64,000 bases of DNA from Takakia lepidozioides (Eukaryota > Streptophyta > Takakiopsida > Takakiales > Takakiaceae): positions 75,926,907-75,990,906 of the forward strand of contig CM060733.1 in NCBI GenBank assembly GCA_030704615.1, in the 5' to 3' direction. Numbering within the stretch: the stretch's first letter is position 1; every line of letters begins with the position of its first letter. Below, piece after piece: positions 46,366-57,109 of the stretch. Under the pieces are notes generated by a model, which saw only the letters and a list, made by a program, of their open reading frames with translations, made no database searches and was not told where the DNA came from. The position numbers and the translations under genes are program-made.

Positions 46366-47127
46366 AATGCCTTCATCCGGCGCTGCCACACAAGAGGTGT
46401 GGTGTCCAATGGCGACAACTGAGGTTCCTGGTGCAATCACCGCACTCTCCTCCTCTCCTGACGGTACAAAAGCTTCTACCCAAGCTTGTTGCACCCGTCG
46501 ATCAGCAACCTGCTGCAAATCCTTGCTCGTACCCCACAATGGAGTGTGAGCAACCATGGCAGGCAACTCCGCCATACCATGCATGTCATCCTGCTCTGCT
46601 GGAGGTGGCACATCCTCTGCATGGGCATTGCCTTCCAGCAACTCTCCAGGCCAACTAACTGCAGCTGTAAAGGCGGCTAGTGTTGGCATCTTGCCCCGCT
46701 GGGCAGCCGCAATACCCCCAATGAATGTCACAGGGAGCTGTGCACGACGACCATCCCCTGACTGCCATCCAGGCCTGTAGAATGCTGACTCCTCCCAAAA
46801 GTCCAGGGTGAAGCCCATGGGGTATAACACTGCCCCACCAACGAGGACATCGTAAGAGACCGCGTCTGTCACAATGGCCTTGGCTCGCATGACTGAGCCA
46901 TCGATAGGATGATCCGGCTGCAGTCTAATGGCCAACTGATGCCGTGTCATGCCCCGAGCCTGCTCTGATCCTCCCAGAGATGTCTGTATCTGGAAAGGAC
47001 AAGGCTCCATATCCGCCTCCATGAGGCCCAAACCTGCAATAGCAGCTCTGCCCAACATCAGTGGCTGAGCTCCCGAGTCCAACAAGACCCGCAGTGGCCG
47101 GTACTTCTTGCCTGCCGGTCCACTCAA
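46366..47127 (-). CDS. aspartic protease and linker, DNMT element
   Basis: The protease cuts the polyprotein. The active-site loop is LRVLLDSGAQPLMLG (about 47090), with a later hydrophobic strand YDVLVGGAVLYPMGF (about 46850) and FWEESAFYRPGW. A linker of about 150 residues follows (rich in Pro/Glu/Ala) and runs straight into methyltransferase motif I after a one-base shift. There is no stop codon between them, so the methyltransferase was translated as part of the polyprotein. Confidence 0.8.
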
Positions 47128-47263
47128 AGAGAAAATGCCTCCTGGTTGTCTAACAAGACAACTCCAGGTGTCACCATGGCGCGCTCAAAGGCTGGCCTAG
47201 CTGGCAGCTCCGTCAACCTGGCAGCTGCAGCTTGCCATGGCGCAGCCGTGGCAGTCTTGACCC

Positions 47264-49307
47264 TCAAATCCGAGGATCAACACCTTCCACTAACTCCGCA
47301 GAAGATGAAGTGACCTCCCCACTCTCACAGAGTGTTGCTGCTAGTCTGAACACTGCAGCTGGTCTTACCCCCGGCGTCGCAATCATGGTTGCCGAGAACA
47401 GTGGGGCTTGACACACAGAGGTGGCTGCCCCCAACAACACACCGGCTGCACTAGCCTTGGCAGCAGGTGTCAGTGCTGCACGTGTAGCTCTCCCCAATGG
47501 CATAGAAACCTCCGCCTCGGTAACAGTCGGGCGAGAACTAGGTGCCATGGATGGCGTTGACACTGTCTCCGCCAAGGTGAATGACTGAGGCAGCCTCGCT
47601 TGACGGCTTGCCTCCCCACGTTGTGGATCCAACTCCACCTCTGCACCTCGTGGCTCAGGAACTCGTGCTGCTCCTCGAGTCACGGCTGCAGCAGACTCCA
47701 CCTGCTCTAGTGGTAGTGCTGCTCCGCACATGAATCCCATGCCTCCCATATCTCCTCCCTCAGGAGCAGGAGGTGGACCATCCCGCCTGGGAGCCGGTAC
47801 CGCCTGAGCTATAGCCATGGCAGCGAGCCTCTGCTCTAGCTGCTGAAGCCGATTGGCCATGCCTTGGTCAACACCCTGACCTCCGCGTCCTTGGCCATGT
47901 GGAGCTTGCCCTTGGCCTGCACCTCGTGCCCGACCACCTCGTCCTCTTTGGGCTGGTCCACCTCGCCCCCGGCCACCATTGTTCCCTTGGAACTGGCCTG
48001 GGCGCAACTCAGGATGCAAGTCATAACACTGGGCATCTCCATGCCCATACTTGCCACAATGCCCACACTGCAACTGTGCAGGCTGTGCTTGTGCCGGCCT
48101 TCTGCCATTCTCTGGGCAATCTCTTTGACATGGGGTCCTCCACATGTCCAACATATCACCCCTGGTTGCTGTTGGCCTGCAAAAGATGCCACGGGCCTCT
48201 GCACCTGAGGTCCCCTGTAAGCTCCATGGAACTTGGGCTGGGCAACCTTGCCCCCCTGACCACGCTGTTGGGCAGTCCCTTGTGCCTGTGGGCTGACAGC
48301 TGTGCCCTATACAGGCATGTCCTTGCCAAATCCAATTGTAACAACTCGCTCCTCCACCATGTTGAGCTCAATCCGCTCAGCCAGCAGAAACACATCTGCT
48401 AAGTGGGTTGGGCTGCTTGTAACAGGGTTGCATCTCGCACCCTTCTCTTGAGCTCCTTGTCCAGAATTCCATACCAAAACTGGATTGCCTGAGCTTCAGT
48501 AACCCCTTGGGTCACACTTATCAAGCGCCTCATACGAGTGTACGCCTCTCGCAGGCTCTCACTGGGTTTGCGCTGGAAGTCTTGCAAACTTCGCAGCTTC
48601 TCTGTCCGTACACCTTGGTAGTTCCTCCGCAACTCCTGGAAGAACTCCACCACCGGGTTGAATCTAGGCACATGTGTTGTAGTCGTGGCAGGAGGAGTAG
48701 TAGCACCTTTTGAACTGGTACCACCTGCAGAAGTACCAGCACTACTTGCTCCACTACTAGTGCTGGCAGTGGGAGCTATTGGTACTGATGCAGCTACTGG
48801 TCGCGTCGTGCCTCGAGTAATGGAGACGTAGTCAGGTGACCAATACATCCTCCACTCCTCAATCTCTGCTTCATGTCCTTGCCTGAACTCGTGGTAATCG
48901 TCCATAGGCGGGCCTTCCAAATGCTGGAACAGTCCCTTCCACGCCATGAATGGGGTGAATAGCTGTGGATTGCGCATCTGCTGCAAATCACACCAGCTGT
49001 CGAACTCCTGGATAAAGTCATCCAACTCGATTGTGCCCACAGCTCCAGAGTACCTACGAGGCCCCTTGGTAGCTCCATACATCTCCTCCATGTCGTCCCA
49101 CAACAATGGCGAATGAAAGTGCACACCTGTTGATGAAGCCTCCGAGTCTGTGTCTGACTCTACAGTAATTGAGGGTGGCGGTGAAGGTGGTCTGAACCGA
49201 ATACCTCGTCTTGTGAACCCACTCTCACTGTTACTGCCTGTAGCCGTACTCCCCTCAAAACCCTTGGGTAACTCCGTAATGACACTCACAATGTGCACCT
49301 CCTCCAC
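47264..49307 (-). pseudogene. Gag of the DNMT element with two zinc knuckles
   Basis: Starts MEEVHIVSVITELPKG at 49307. A capsid-like region follows (ELDDFIQEFDSWCDLQQM, VEFFQELRRNYQGVRTEKLR, DFQRKPSESLREAYTRMRRL, FWYGILDKELKRRVRD), then a one-base shift near 48400 to LADVFLLAERIE. TAG at 48307 interrupts the frame. The nucleic-acid-binding part has CWTCGGPHVK-DC and QCGHCGKYGHGDAQC, a frameshift between 48204 and 48154, then an RGG-rich segment. A Pro/Ala/Ser-rich tail continues to 47264, where the last open frame stops ahead of protease. Confidence 0.8.
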
Positions 49308-49329
49308 GTGACACTATAAGGCTCTAGTA

Positions 49330-49900
49330 CTAATCTAATAGTGACACGGGTGGGCACCTGTTGCAGTTTAAGGGTCATATCCCAATGGCTCAGGGCACCT
49401 GCACCTGCATCCACCGCAAGAACTCCTATGGTTGGCTGGTCATCAACCCAGCCTCACCATAGAAGAAACACTGGTGGTCTTGCTGGTCATCACTCCAGCC
49501 TCACCACCGACAACATACTCTAGGATTGACCGGTGATCAAATCCGGCCTAATCCCTATGAAAGCAAGCGCCCACACAAAACCAACATGGCGCACAGTCAA
49601 GCATGCAGGTGTTGGGGGGATCCAAACACAAGAAATCAAAACATCAACACCCCCACACCAAAATCCAGCTGCAATGCTGATCCTGCAGAATATCCCAGCC
49701 CAAAACCCCGGACTGACTGGCCTCCACCAAGAGAGGCTTTGGCAACTACAAGTACATGGTAATGAAAATAGTACAGAGATGGAGGGGAAGAATAGAAGCC
49801 CAACCAAGCAAGATCTAATCCTGATCTATGCTATCAACTGCCAGACTTCTCTCAAAGTGCCTCGCTCTGCATGATGGTAAGGTGTAGGAGGTATATCTAT
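49330..49900 (-). promoter_or_regulatory. leader/LTR-like region upstream of gag in the DNMT element
   Basis: Non-coding. It contains two copies of a GGTGAGGCTGG-TGATGACCAGC block and the landmarks shared with 5640-5950. It probably includes the 3' part of the 5' LTR or the untranslated leader. No initiator-Met primer site (TGGTATCAGAGC) is visible here, unlike in the chromovirus. Confidence 0.5.
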
Positions 49901-49947
49901 GTCCAGAAACCTGCCACTACCCTTGTCCCAAGCTACAGTAGCTCGCT

Positions 49948-50574
49948 CTAACCAACCCTCCTCCTCTTTCTGCCAGGTAGAGACAAAGCAATACTCCCTA
50001 TCTCCCGCTCACTGAATACTAAAGAAAACAAAGGTAGGGTCTGATAGTCTCTCAACTCGAAAGCTTTGAGACGGTTGCGGGTGTCCTCATTGCGAATGAC
50101 TGCATCTCCTTCACGCACAACAAACATGTCATTGCTGATGAACCCCCGCTCGTGGTTGCCTTGTGCAGAGCGTGTCCGGCTGCAACGCTGTCTGATTGCA
50201 CAAACTTGTGTAGCTCCTGCTTCTCTACTCCAGTACACCACGGCCTTGTGGCTGAACACCTTGGTCCCCGGGGCTGTCTTTGGCTGTGTTCCAAGCCTAG
50301 CTTTCACCCACTTTGGTATTTCACTTACAGCTGCAGAACTGCTGGCTCCAACAGAGTTCTGACTGTCCAAAGCGATATTGAGGCCCTCAACGCCAACTAC
50401 AGCAGTCTGTTGTCTACTGCTAATGCCTGACTCCCAGTATGCAATCAACTCGTCCAACTGTTCTCCACTCAAATCAGTCTGAGTTCCTTGGGAAACATAA
50501 ATCCTGTCCCCTTGTGTGCACAGGCTAAGAGAAGAGACCTGCCCTTCAATTACGTCCTCATTTCCCCCAGCCAT
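49948..50574 (-). CDS. uncharacterised 208-codon ORF upstream of the DNMT element's leader
   Basis: I do not recognise it. It starts MAGGNEDVIEGQVSSLSLCT and ends in a basic, nuclear-localisation-like tail GRKRRRVG. The middle is Ser/Gln-rich and the C-terminal third is mixed alpha/beta in character (KVFSHKAVVYWSREAG, RLKAFELRDYQTLPLFSLVF). It is unbroken, in contrast to every other frame of the element, and in the same orientation. It may be a first ORF of the element, a captured gene piece or the exon of a host gene. Confidence 0.4.
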   Translation of the reverse strand: MAGGNEDVIEGQVSSLSLCTQGDRIYVSQGTQTDLSGEQLDELIAYWESGISSRQQTAVVGVEGLNIALDSQNSVGASSSAAVSEIPKWVKARLGTQPKTAPGTKVFSHKAVVYWSREAGATQVCAIRQRCSRTRSAQGNHERGFISNDMFVVREGDAVIRNEDTRNRLKAFELRDYQTLPLFSLVFSEREIGSIALSLPGRKRRRVG

Positions 50575-50600
50575 ACAAAGAGGACATCCACAGATTTGTC

Positions 50601-52427
50601 TCTCAAATAGACCAGAATTGGTTCTAGAAACAGAATTGTGGATCTTTCACGACACACTCACACTCTAAAAATTCCATAGATTTTTAGCAGAGTCCCAAAA
50701 ACAGAAACCAGCTCTAGATAGGTAGATTTCCCCTTTCTGCAGCTATCCCCTCAAAAACTGAGTCAAACGGAGCCCATTTGACAAAGATATGACCAACCAG
50801 GCTCTTTAAACATAACATTTTTTATTTTATTTTTTGTAATAAGACAAAACAAATACAAAGAAAACTCTATTGTCTTGGTTCCCTGTTCCTTGGTTCCCTG
50901 TTCCTGTATATGTGCCCAATGGTACCAGCGGCTCTTAGGTATTGTTCATATTTGCCTGGCAGCCGTCGTCTCTATGGCGAATGCAGCCCGCCAGTCTCCC
51001 GCAATCCTGTCAGCTCAACTTGAGCAACACAGATCGTTCTCGTGCAGGCACCATGATAGCTCCAAAACTATGGGCGGCCCAGGAAGACGACGTCTCTTCA
51101 CTTAATGAGAACGTTGAGTGCAAAAGGACAATGGTATAACGGACAGCGGAAAGCGGCTCACAGTAAGGCCGGGGAGGCTATCTTTTGGCAAAGAAATTCA
51201 AACGTTCATGCACAAACTAGTACCAACCCTGGACAAGTTCCCTGGACGCGTCTAGACTCCCCACCAAGCATGCTTGCCCTGTTGGAAAGGGCTGACCCGA
51301 CCCATTCACTTCTTCAAGCACAGAAAGAGAAGGAAAATCCCTTGGTGACGAAGGACTTGGTGCTTGAGGTGCCTGAAATTGCTTCGATGGGCCTCCCTCA
51401 ACATTGGTTTGAGCCTCTTCCTTCTCAGCTGCTGCCTGAGTCTGCAAATGCTGCACGCAGCATGCTCCTAACTCCCACTTTCAATTCTTAGCTTGCATGT
51501 CTTACTTTGTCAGTCTCTTGCTTGTTGCTCCCACTGCTGCTAGGCTGGTGATGCATATCTGCAAAGGACCAGCAGCTCCCTCCCATGTGTGGAGCACCCC
51601 TTCTTGAGTCCATCCCTCATCCATTGTACAGTTCTGATGTCTATATAAGAGGTGGGAAGAGATATGGCTGGTTGTTCAGGGATAAACAATGTTGCAATGA
51701 GGCAGCTGCAAGCTGCCAAATCAAAGACTTAGAAGGCCATCAGCTCCTTTGGTTGTGCCCTGTTTCTTTCACGCTCAAGCTCTCTCTGAATGGTCTCTTC
51801 CTGAGCTGACAGTGCCCAACCTGTCGACTTCTCCACATTCTCTTTCACATCTCTACCGTCAGGTTGCTCTACCGAGACATCGCCGCTCCCGCTTCTTCCT
51901 GTTCTTAACAACGTCCTCTGCCTCTTCAACCTTCAGCTTCTCTTCTTCTCTCATGAGAGGTTTGCAATCCAGTGGGTTCTCCCAAATATTTTGCAACTTC
52001 CCATTGTCATTTCCGCTGGGAACTGCACCATTCTTAGAGATCCATTTGTCTCGAATGCTTTCAAGTAGAGCTCGGCTGGACGGTTCTCATTCTGCACCTT
52101 CACATACCAGCATTGTAGCGGCTTGCGTGCAAAGTGTAGCCTCATACTCTGATAAGCCTGTCTTGAGACACCAACGTAATATAGAATCTTTTCCTCATAA
52201 AAATGGCATACACACTTGCCTTCGAGTCAGGTTTGCTGCACTCTGCAATCGTACCCTCCTCAGTCAAGAATGCTACGAACTCGAGATCACTCAAAGATAA
52301 AGCGTTTCCACCCACTTGTGCCTGTCGCCTTCGCAGTGCATCTTGCTTCCGCCTATATTCTTCTTGTGCCTGGAATGTGAGCTGCCGTGTTTGTCTTGGT
52401 GTTCATCGGCTGCTGCCAGTTTTTTAC
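50601..52427. other. no confident gene; scattered minus-strand protein-like stretches
   Basis: Minus-strand stretches such as LRRRQAQVGGNALSLSDLEF (about 52330) and REEEKLKVEEAEDVVKNRKK (about 51935) look protein-like but change frame, and I cannot assign them. A short GGTTCCCTGTTCCTT direct repeat lies at about 50877-50905. Confidence 0.35.
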
Positions 52428-52652
52428 TTCCACGTCCTCCATTATCCGAATTTTGTTGTCTGCTTTCCCATCCAGATCCATGTACTCCGCAGCTTTCATC
52501 TTCTCCTTGATTTGCCTTGTGTACTCCAAAGCCTCTGGTGACTTGGTAGCTTTAGCGACTGCAACAACAGTGACGGCTCTAGCATCGTCATCCTCCAGGC
52601 GTTTCAGGGCACGCTGAATCTTGTGGTCACATTCAATGATATGCTTCTCAAA
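52428..52652 (-). pseudogene. LUC7-like exon (U1 snRNP component), isolated
   Basis: LUC7 proteins are U1 snRNP subunits that help select 5' splice sites. This 225-bp, 75-codon open stretch reads CDHKIQRALKRLEDDDAR, then SPEALEYTRQIKEKMKAAE, then DGKADNKIRIMEDVE, which matches the conserved helical segment of LUC7 between its two zinc fingers (plant form: CDRKI-RALKRL, then PEVLEL-KQIKEKLKEAD, then EGK-D-KIR). It is bounded by a good acceptor (TAGTGCTTAG) and donor (GAA/GTAAAA). I find neither zinc finger nearby. It is therefore one true exon of a gene broken by insertions, or a captured piece. Confidence 0.65.
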
Positions 52653-52998
52653 CTAAGCACTACTTACACACAAGTAATCTTGCAAGTGCTAACCCTCAAC
52701 TCCTACCTTGCACTCACAGGTAAGAGATCATCTCTCTCGAGTGATAAATAAAGCTAAAAAGGACACACACTCCCAACACAAGAAATATAAAATCCATCGC
52801 TATCACTCATTGAAACAGAAGTCGAGCCAGGGGCACCCCAAGCTATGGGGACTCCACCCCACAACAACCTGTACCCCTACATAAGCACACTCAAACCTAA
52901 ACACATGCAGGAGCTCGGTCGCGCAGGCTCAACTCGAGAGAGATGAGCTGCGCGACTGCCGCTCTCGTGAAGATAAGACGGGTCAGGTGTCAAACTAA

Positions 52999-53100
52999 AC
53001 TTGACACCTGATTTAACACTTGACCTAAATCCAAGTGTTAAATACAAATAACTAGCTTTATTCTAGCTAGTTTCACACTGTGCTTATTTAACTTGACAGC
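52999..53100. repeat. 102-bp direct repeat, right copy
   Basis: Identical to 41546-41647. The last codons and stop of the SWIM transposase-like gene (minus, GCQVK then TAA) lie within its right end, so this copy may be the original and the left one the duplicate. Confidence 0.9.
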
Positions 53101-56100
53101 CACTTTCTCCTTCCCGAATGTGGAATGTCAAGCAGTCCAACCTGTATCTTGTCGTAAGGCCTTGTGCAGCTCGTTGAAGCTCAGTGTTGGAGCATGGATG
53201 AAGACGTACACTGCGGATATGCAACTCATGCGCTTCAGAAAAAATATAATAAAGGTGTTTGCAGGGGACGCATCCTGCATTCTTTGATTCCATAACAAGG
53301 AAGTCCTCACAATTGCAGGCTGGGTACTGAGAAACCGTGATTGCATACACGACACTGCGTGCAGTAGACCCGGCCGTTGACAACTGAAATATGCGCCCCA
53401 TCCCAAGGTGAGGAACATCCCTGCAACCTTGCACTATGCAGGGCATTGCAAGAGCATTGGTCATCCTGGTGTTGTTCGCTTTTGTTGGTGGCCGCCGTCT
53501 TTTCAGTTTCCCCCACCAATGGGTGGCCCAAGCTGCGGGGTCACCCACCGTTATGCGAGGTGAAGAGCTTCTTGTGGGAGGAGGATGCCAACTGGGAATT
53601 TGATTTCGTGGAACGTTTGTCCTCTCCATCAGTCGAAACCCTGCACTTCCTAGACCGTCTGTCTCCTCCAGGGTAAGATTTGTACCAGTTGCCACAGGCC
53701 AGATTGCTGGTGGTTCAGGCATGCCTTGTACACCATACTTGGGCTTGCCGAACACACATGAGATGATGTCGTGCCTGCAGAACCAGAACTCCTTCAGTGT
53801 GGCCTCCACAAACTTTGCCCACACAAATCTCCCTGTGAAGCACGGGGCAGGCACACCGCCCTGCGGGCTCCTCCAAATCATCTCATTGCATCTCTAGTTG
53901 GTGTCGACACGAACAACACAACATTTGCCACGAAATGACGGACGGGTCCGTGCAATTCTCCACTACGAGGCCGACACATCTCGCTCCACGATTGGAATGT
54001 TGTATTGGGTAACGATAATAGGAGTAGCATGCTCATCCTCGGGATGTTGTCCCGAGTCTGGCAGCGATTCCATGGATGCTGCAGGGGAGGGGGTACGAGT
54101 CCTACTGGGAGGAGGCGTGGGACGCAACATCATTGCACCCCGAGGTTGAGTGTGGATGTTCATATCTGATCTCCATGAATCATCGTCGCCTCCGGGCATG
54201 TCCTCAATTCTTCTCTTCACCGGCCGGCTGCAGACATCGCCCTCCAGGCAGTTTCCCCGACTGTGTAACGACGTTGACCTTATTGTTTCCCGCAATGCAA
54301 CAGTCCATTTTTTGGGATCGCTCGAACGATGCTCCGCCCTCATCAGCATCTCCTGCCTGTCTGGTCCGATACCCCATTGCTTTCCTCCCAGAAACTGGTA
54401 GTAACGAGATTGTTGCATGATGACACTCACAATATCTTCTGTTGTTGCTGTCAACATGTCAACGAGATGTGCCGTAGAGGAAGCACGCCAGGAAGAGTGC
54501 ACCGATTCGGCCATGTTCGTCGTCGGCATATCCATGTCATCCTCCAAGCTCATGTCCTGTTGAAGGAAATTAGAAATGTCACTCATTGTGGAGAATGTGC
54601 AAGCACAAAATAGAACAATTGTCAAGTACATAAATGTGTTACCTGTCTCATGTAGTCTCCAAACTGCCAGAATCTATAGTCCCACCACGCAAGCCACGTT
54701 TGCAGTTCTGGCTGATCTTTCACATCCACTGCCCCTGAAGACACCTACCAGGCGCGTATGGTTGCAAACTCGGTCTCCACCTCATCGATGGAATTCGCAT
54801 TTTTCCACGCAAGGCACATATTGTATTGATCATGCCGGTGGCATGACGCCCCGAACCTTTTCGTGTTTTGTGTCAGACTCTGCATGAAGTAAAACCCGCA
54901 AGATCTCTCCTTACCTTCCATTGGAGTCTTTGGGTCGTTCCCATATACCCTTCTCACTGCAGCCCAGTTTGCCTGGGCATTGTCAGCCATGAAGCCCCTA
55001 AAAACGGGAGGGGGCAACTTCGCTCTCGCCATTTGCTTAATTTTGCGCCACATATGCAACTCCGAATGTGTCTTCTCCTTTCATTTCGCAGATAACAATG
55101 GTCATCAACTTTCTGCAATGTGGGTCGTATATATGTGCCCCCATTGTCACCCAATCGTGGTTGGTAATTCGCCTGATGTGGTCGAACATGACCCAGCAAT
55201 TTGAGAGGTCTCCACTGGTCATCCGCTTCACCAAATCGACACTGCTCCCCGGTCTGCACGTTGACATCTTAAATATGAAGCACCTGTCCGTCTCTAAGCC
55301 TTGACCAGGAAAGAAGCTGCCCTGGATGAAGTTGTAGCCGCATGTACGCTTCACTTCCAAGATGGAGTGCATGTCTGATCCTCTTCCGATTCGTTTCTTG
55401 CAGCCAACAATGTGGTTCCTGACATTGGGGCTGCACAAATGGGAGACAGCTTCCAGCAGCTCCTATCTGCTTTGGTTTTGCTCCCGGCCTCAACCTCACC
55501 TCCTCATTGATAATATCGTGGGCTTGTTGAAAAGCGACTCTGCAATTGCCTCTGGTGACGGGGTGGTCATGCTTTCCGATGTGAATGCATGCTCTGGTGC
55601 ACGCTGGGCCGACGGTCCCGACGTAGTACTGCTTGGCATTGCACACTGCCATGCACGTAGGGGCTGCGTTGCAATGGGCACACTTGAACGTCCCTGCAGG
55701 AACTCTACCTTGAGGCCAAAATGGGGTCGACGAATTGCCAATCCAGTCTGTCTCATTCCGGGTGCCTTTGCTCGTGTAGTGGTAACATGTGCTCGAGAAA
55801 CATTAAGATGTCCAGCACACAATACATATCTCACTCGAACTCCATCACCCAGGTTGGACGATGAAGTTTTGGTGACACACCATGGGTGGCCGTCATGTTT
55901 CCTGTTCATTCCTGCCAGCATGTCGTCTGGGCCTGCGCCTAGCGGCACTGGAGGGAACTCGTAGATAGCATTCCCATCCACAACTTCAGGCAAAGTTTCC
56001 ACAAAATGGATTGGAGTTTTGTCGTAATCAAGCCTAAGAAGGTCACTGGAGCGGGAACCCGCTGTCTTCATCCTCCGCAATATGTCGATTACTGAGCGGA

Positions 56101-56332
56101 CGGAAGTTGAGTCCAAGGGTGTGTGCTCATTGTCTGCCGACATCTGAACACTCCTACTAACGGACGACTTCAAAACATACGATGGAAGGACCATACAATC
56201 TTCATCGTCACTGGATAAGTTGTGGACGATTGTTTCCTTGGAATGTGCACCCACCGAGAAGCTATGGAGCGGCAATCCTATATTTCTCTTTTCACAGGTT
56301 TGGGCTTCTCTGCTTGTGAAGAGGTGCACACA
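53084..56332 (-). pseudogene. SWIM zinc-finger MULE-like transposase gene, main part
   Basis: A transposase-derived family that I recall from mosses and lycophytes. Minus-strand order: N-terminal acidic part (SSDDEDCMVLPSYVLKSSV), a cysteine region FKCAHCNAAPTCMAVC (55680), RACIHIGKHDHPV, a transposase-like core (WVTMGAHIYDPHCRKLMTIV at about 55150; VFRGFMADNAQANWAAVRRV at about 54985), CGFYFMQSL, and after an intron (donor at 54641, acceptor at about 54562) PTTNMAESVHSSW. The SWIM finger near the end is CNCEDFLVMESKNAGCVPCKH (about 53310). The stop lies in the 102-bp repeat. Lesions: TAG at 54745 where AWW is expected, and frame changes near 55760, 55440 and 55060. The 5' part continues beyond the inserted chromovirus, at 63299. 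Confidence 0.7.
56328..56332. repeat. 5-bp target-site duplication, left
   Basis: ACACA precedes the LTR and is repeated at 63299-63303, as left by retroviral-type integrases. Confidence 0.93.
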
Positions 56333-57054
56333 TGTCGCGGCCCTTTGCCTTGAGGGCAGGGGGTCGGGACACATGAGGGGCTGCCCCTGTGGTGGGGGCA
56401 GCGGCGCGATAGGTATGGGGGCTGAAGCACCCTTGAGTGCCCAAGGCACTCAAGGAGGCGGAGGCGCTCACTAGGTGGAGCCCCGCACACCGGGTTGCGG
56501 TGGAGGTGGCTCCACAAGGGGTGGTGGTAGCTTAGTGGGACTTAGTGGGGGTGGCATAGGACTCACCATGGGGTGGAGACCTCGAGGTGGGAGTCGTGGG
56601 GAGTCTTGGGACTCATCACGGTCCATTGGGGCCGCGGTGAGTGGGCCAAGACTCACCGCGACTCACCACCGGGAGTCGAGGGTTTTCGTGGTGGTTCGCC
56701 ATAAAATGGCATGGCTGGTTATGAAACCCCCGCGGACAGCTACAGAAGTATATATAGGGAGTAGTAACCCCGAGAACGGTGCAAGCCCGTTGGTGACCAA
56801 AAACTAGTGAGTAAGCGAGCGAGCCGGAAAGCGACCAAAGAGTGGGGAGCTGTTCCGGACTGCCATCTACCAAAGGGAATTCTCCTAGTCCCAAATAGGT
56901 GGAGGGTTTTAGAGGAAGCGAAGGGGGACCGTTATGTCCCGGTGAGCAGCCGAAACTCCAAGTTGGCCCGGCGGCCAGGTTGGGAGTCAGGCGCGCGCAT
57001 CAAAAGCGGTAACTATGACTTGAAGGGGAGTTTACCGAAGTGAGGTGCGCGACA
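56333..57054 (+). repeat. 5' LTR of the chromovirus
   Basis: 722 bp, TGTCGC at the left and GCGACA at the right, a perfect 6-bp terminal inverted repeat. A TATATATAGGGAG element at about 56750 is a likely TATA box for element transcription. The CACTCAAGG-GCTCACTAG part is compact and GC-rich. Confidence 0.95.
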
Positions 57055-57056
57055 TT

Positions 57057-57068
57057 TGGTATCAGAGC
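57057..57068 (+). promoter_or_regulatory. primer-binding site for initiator-Met tRNA
   Basis: TGGTATCAGAGC two bases after the LTR, complementary to the 3' end of tRNA-iMet, priming minus-strand DNA synthesis. Confidence 0.95.
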
Positions 57069-57109
57069 TTAGAGTTCAGTACGCGATCGTCCTTGGGATC
57101 GGCCTCATC

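Larger units (their letters stand above)
41648..50600 (-). mobile_element. Ty3/gypsy element encoding a cytosine-5 DNA methyltransferase and a PHD finger
   Basis: Minus-strand order: leader (49870-49330), Gag with two zinc knuckles, protease, C5 DNA methyltransferase, reverse transcriptase, RNase H, integrase, PHD finger, stop at 41993. A G-rich tract (minus AGCTAGGGGGGCG at about 41736-41747) followed by TGTGGTAGACTAC at 41732 could be the polypurine tract and start of the 3' LTR, but I find no second LTR copy, so the ends are uncertain. Single-base shifts and stops (48307, 45126) show it is no longer coding as it stands, unless some are assembly errors. Confidence 0.8.
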
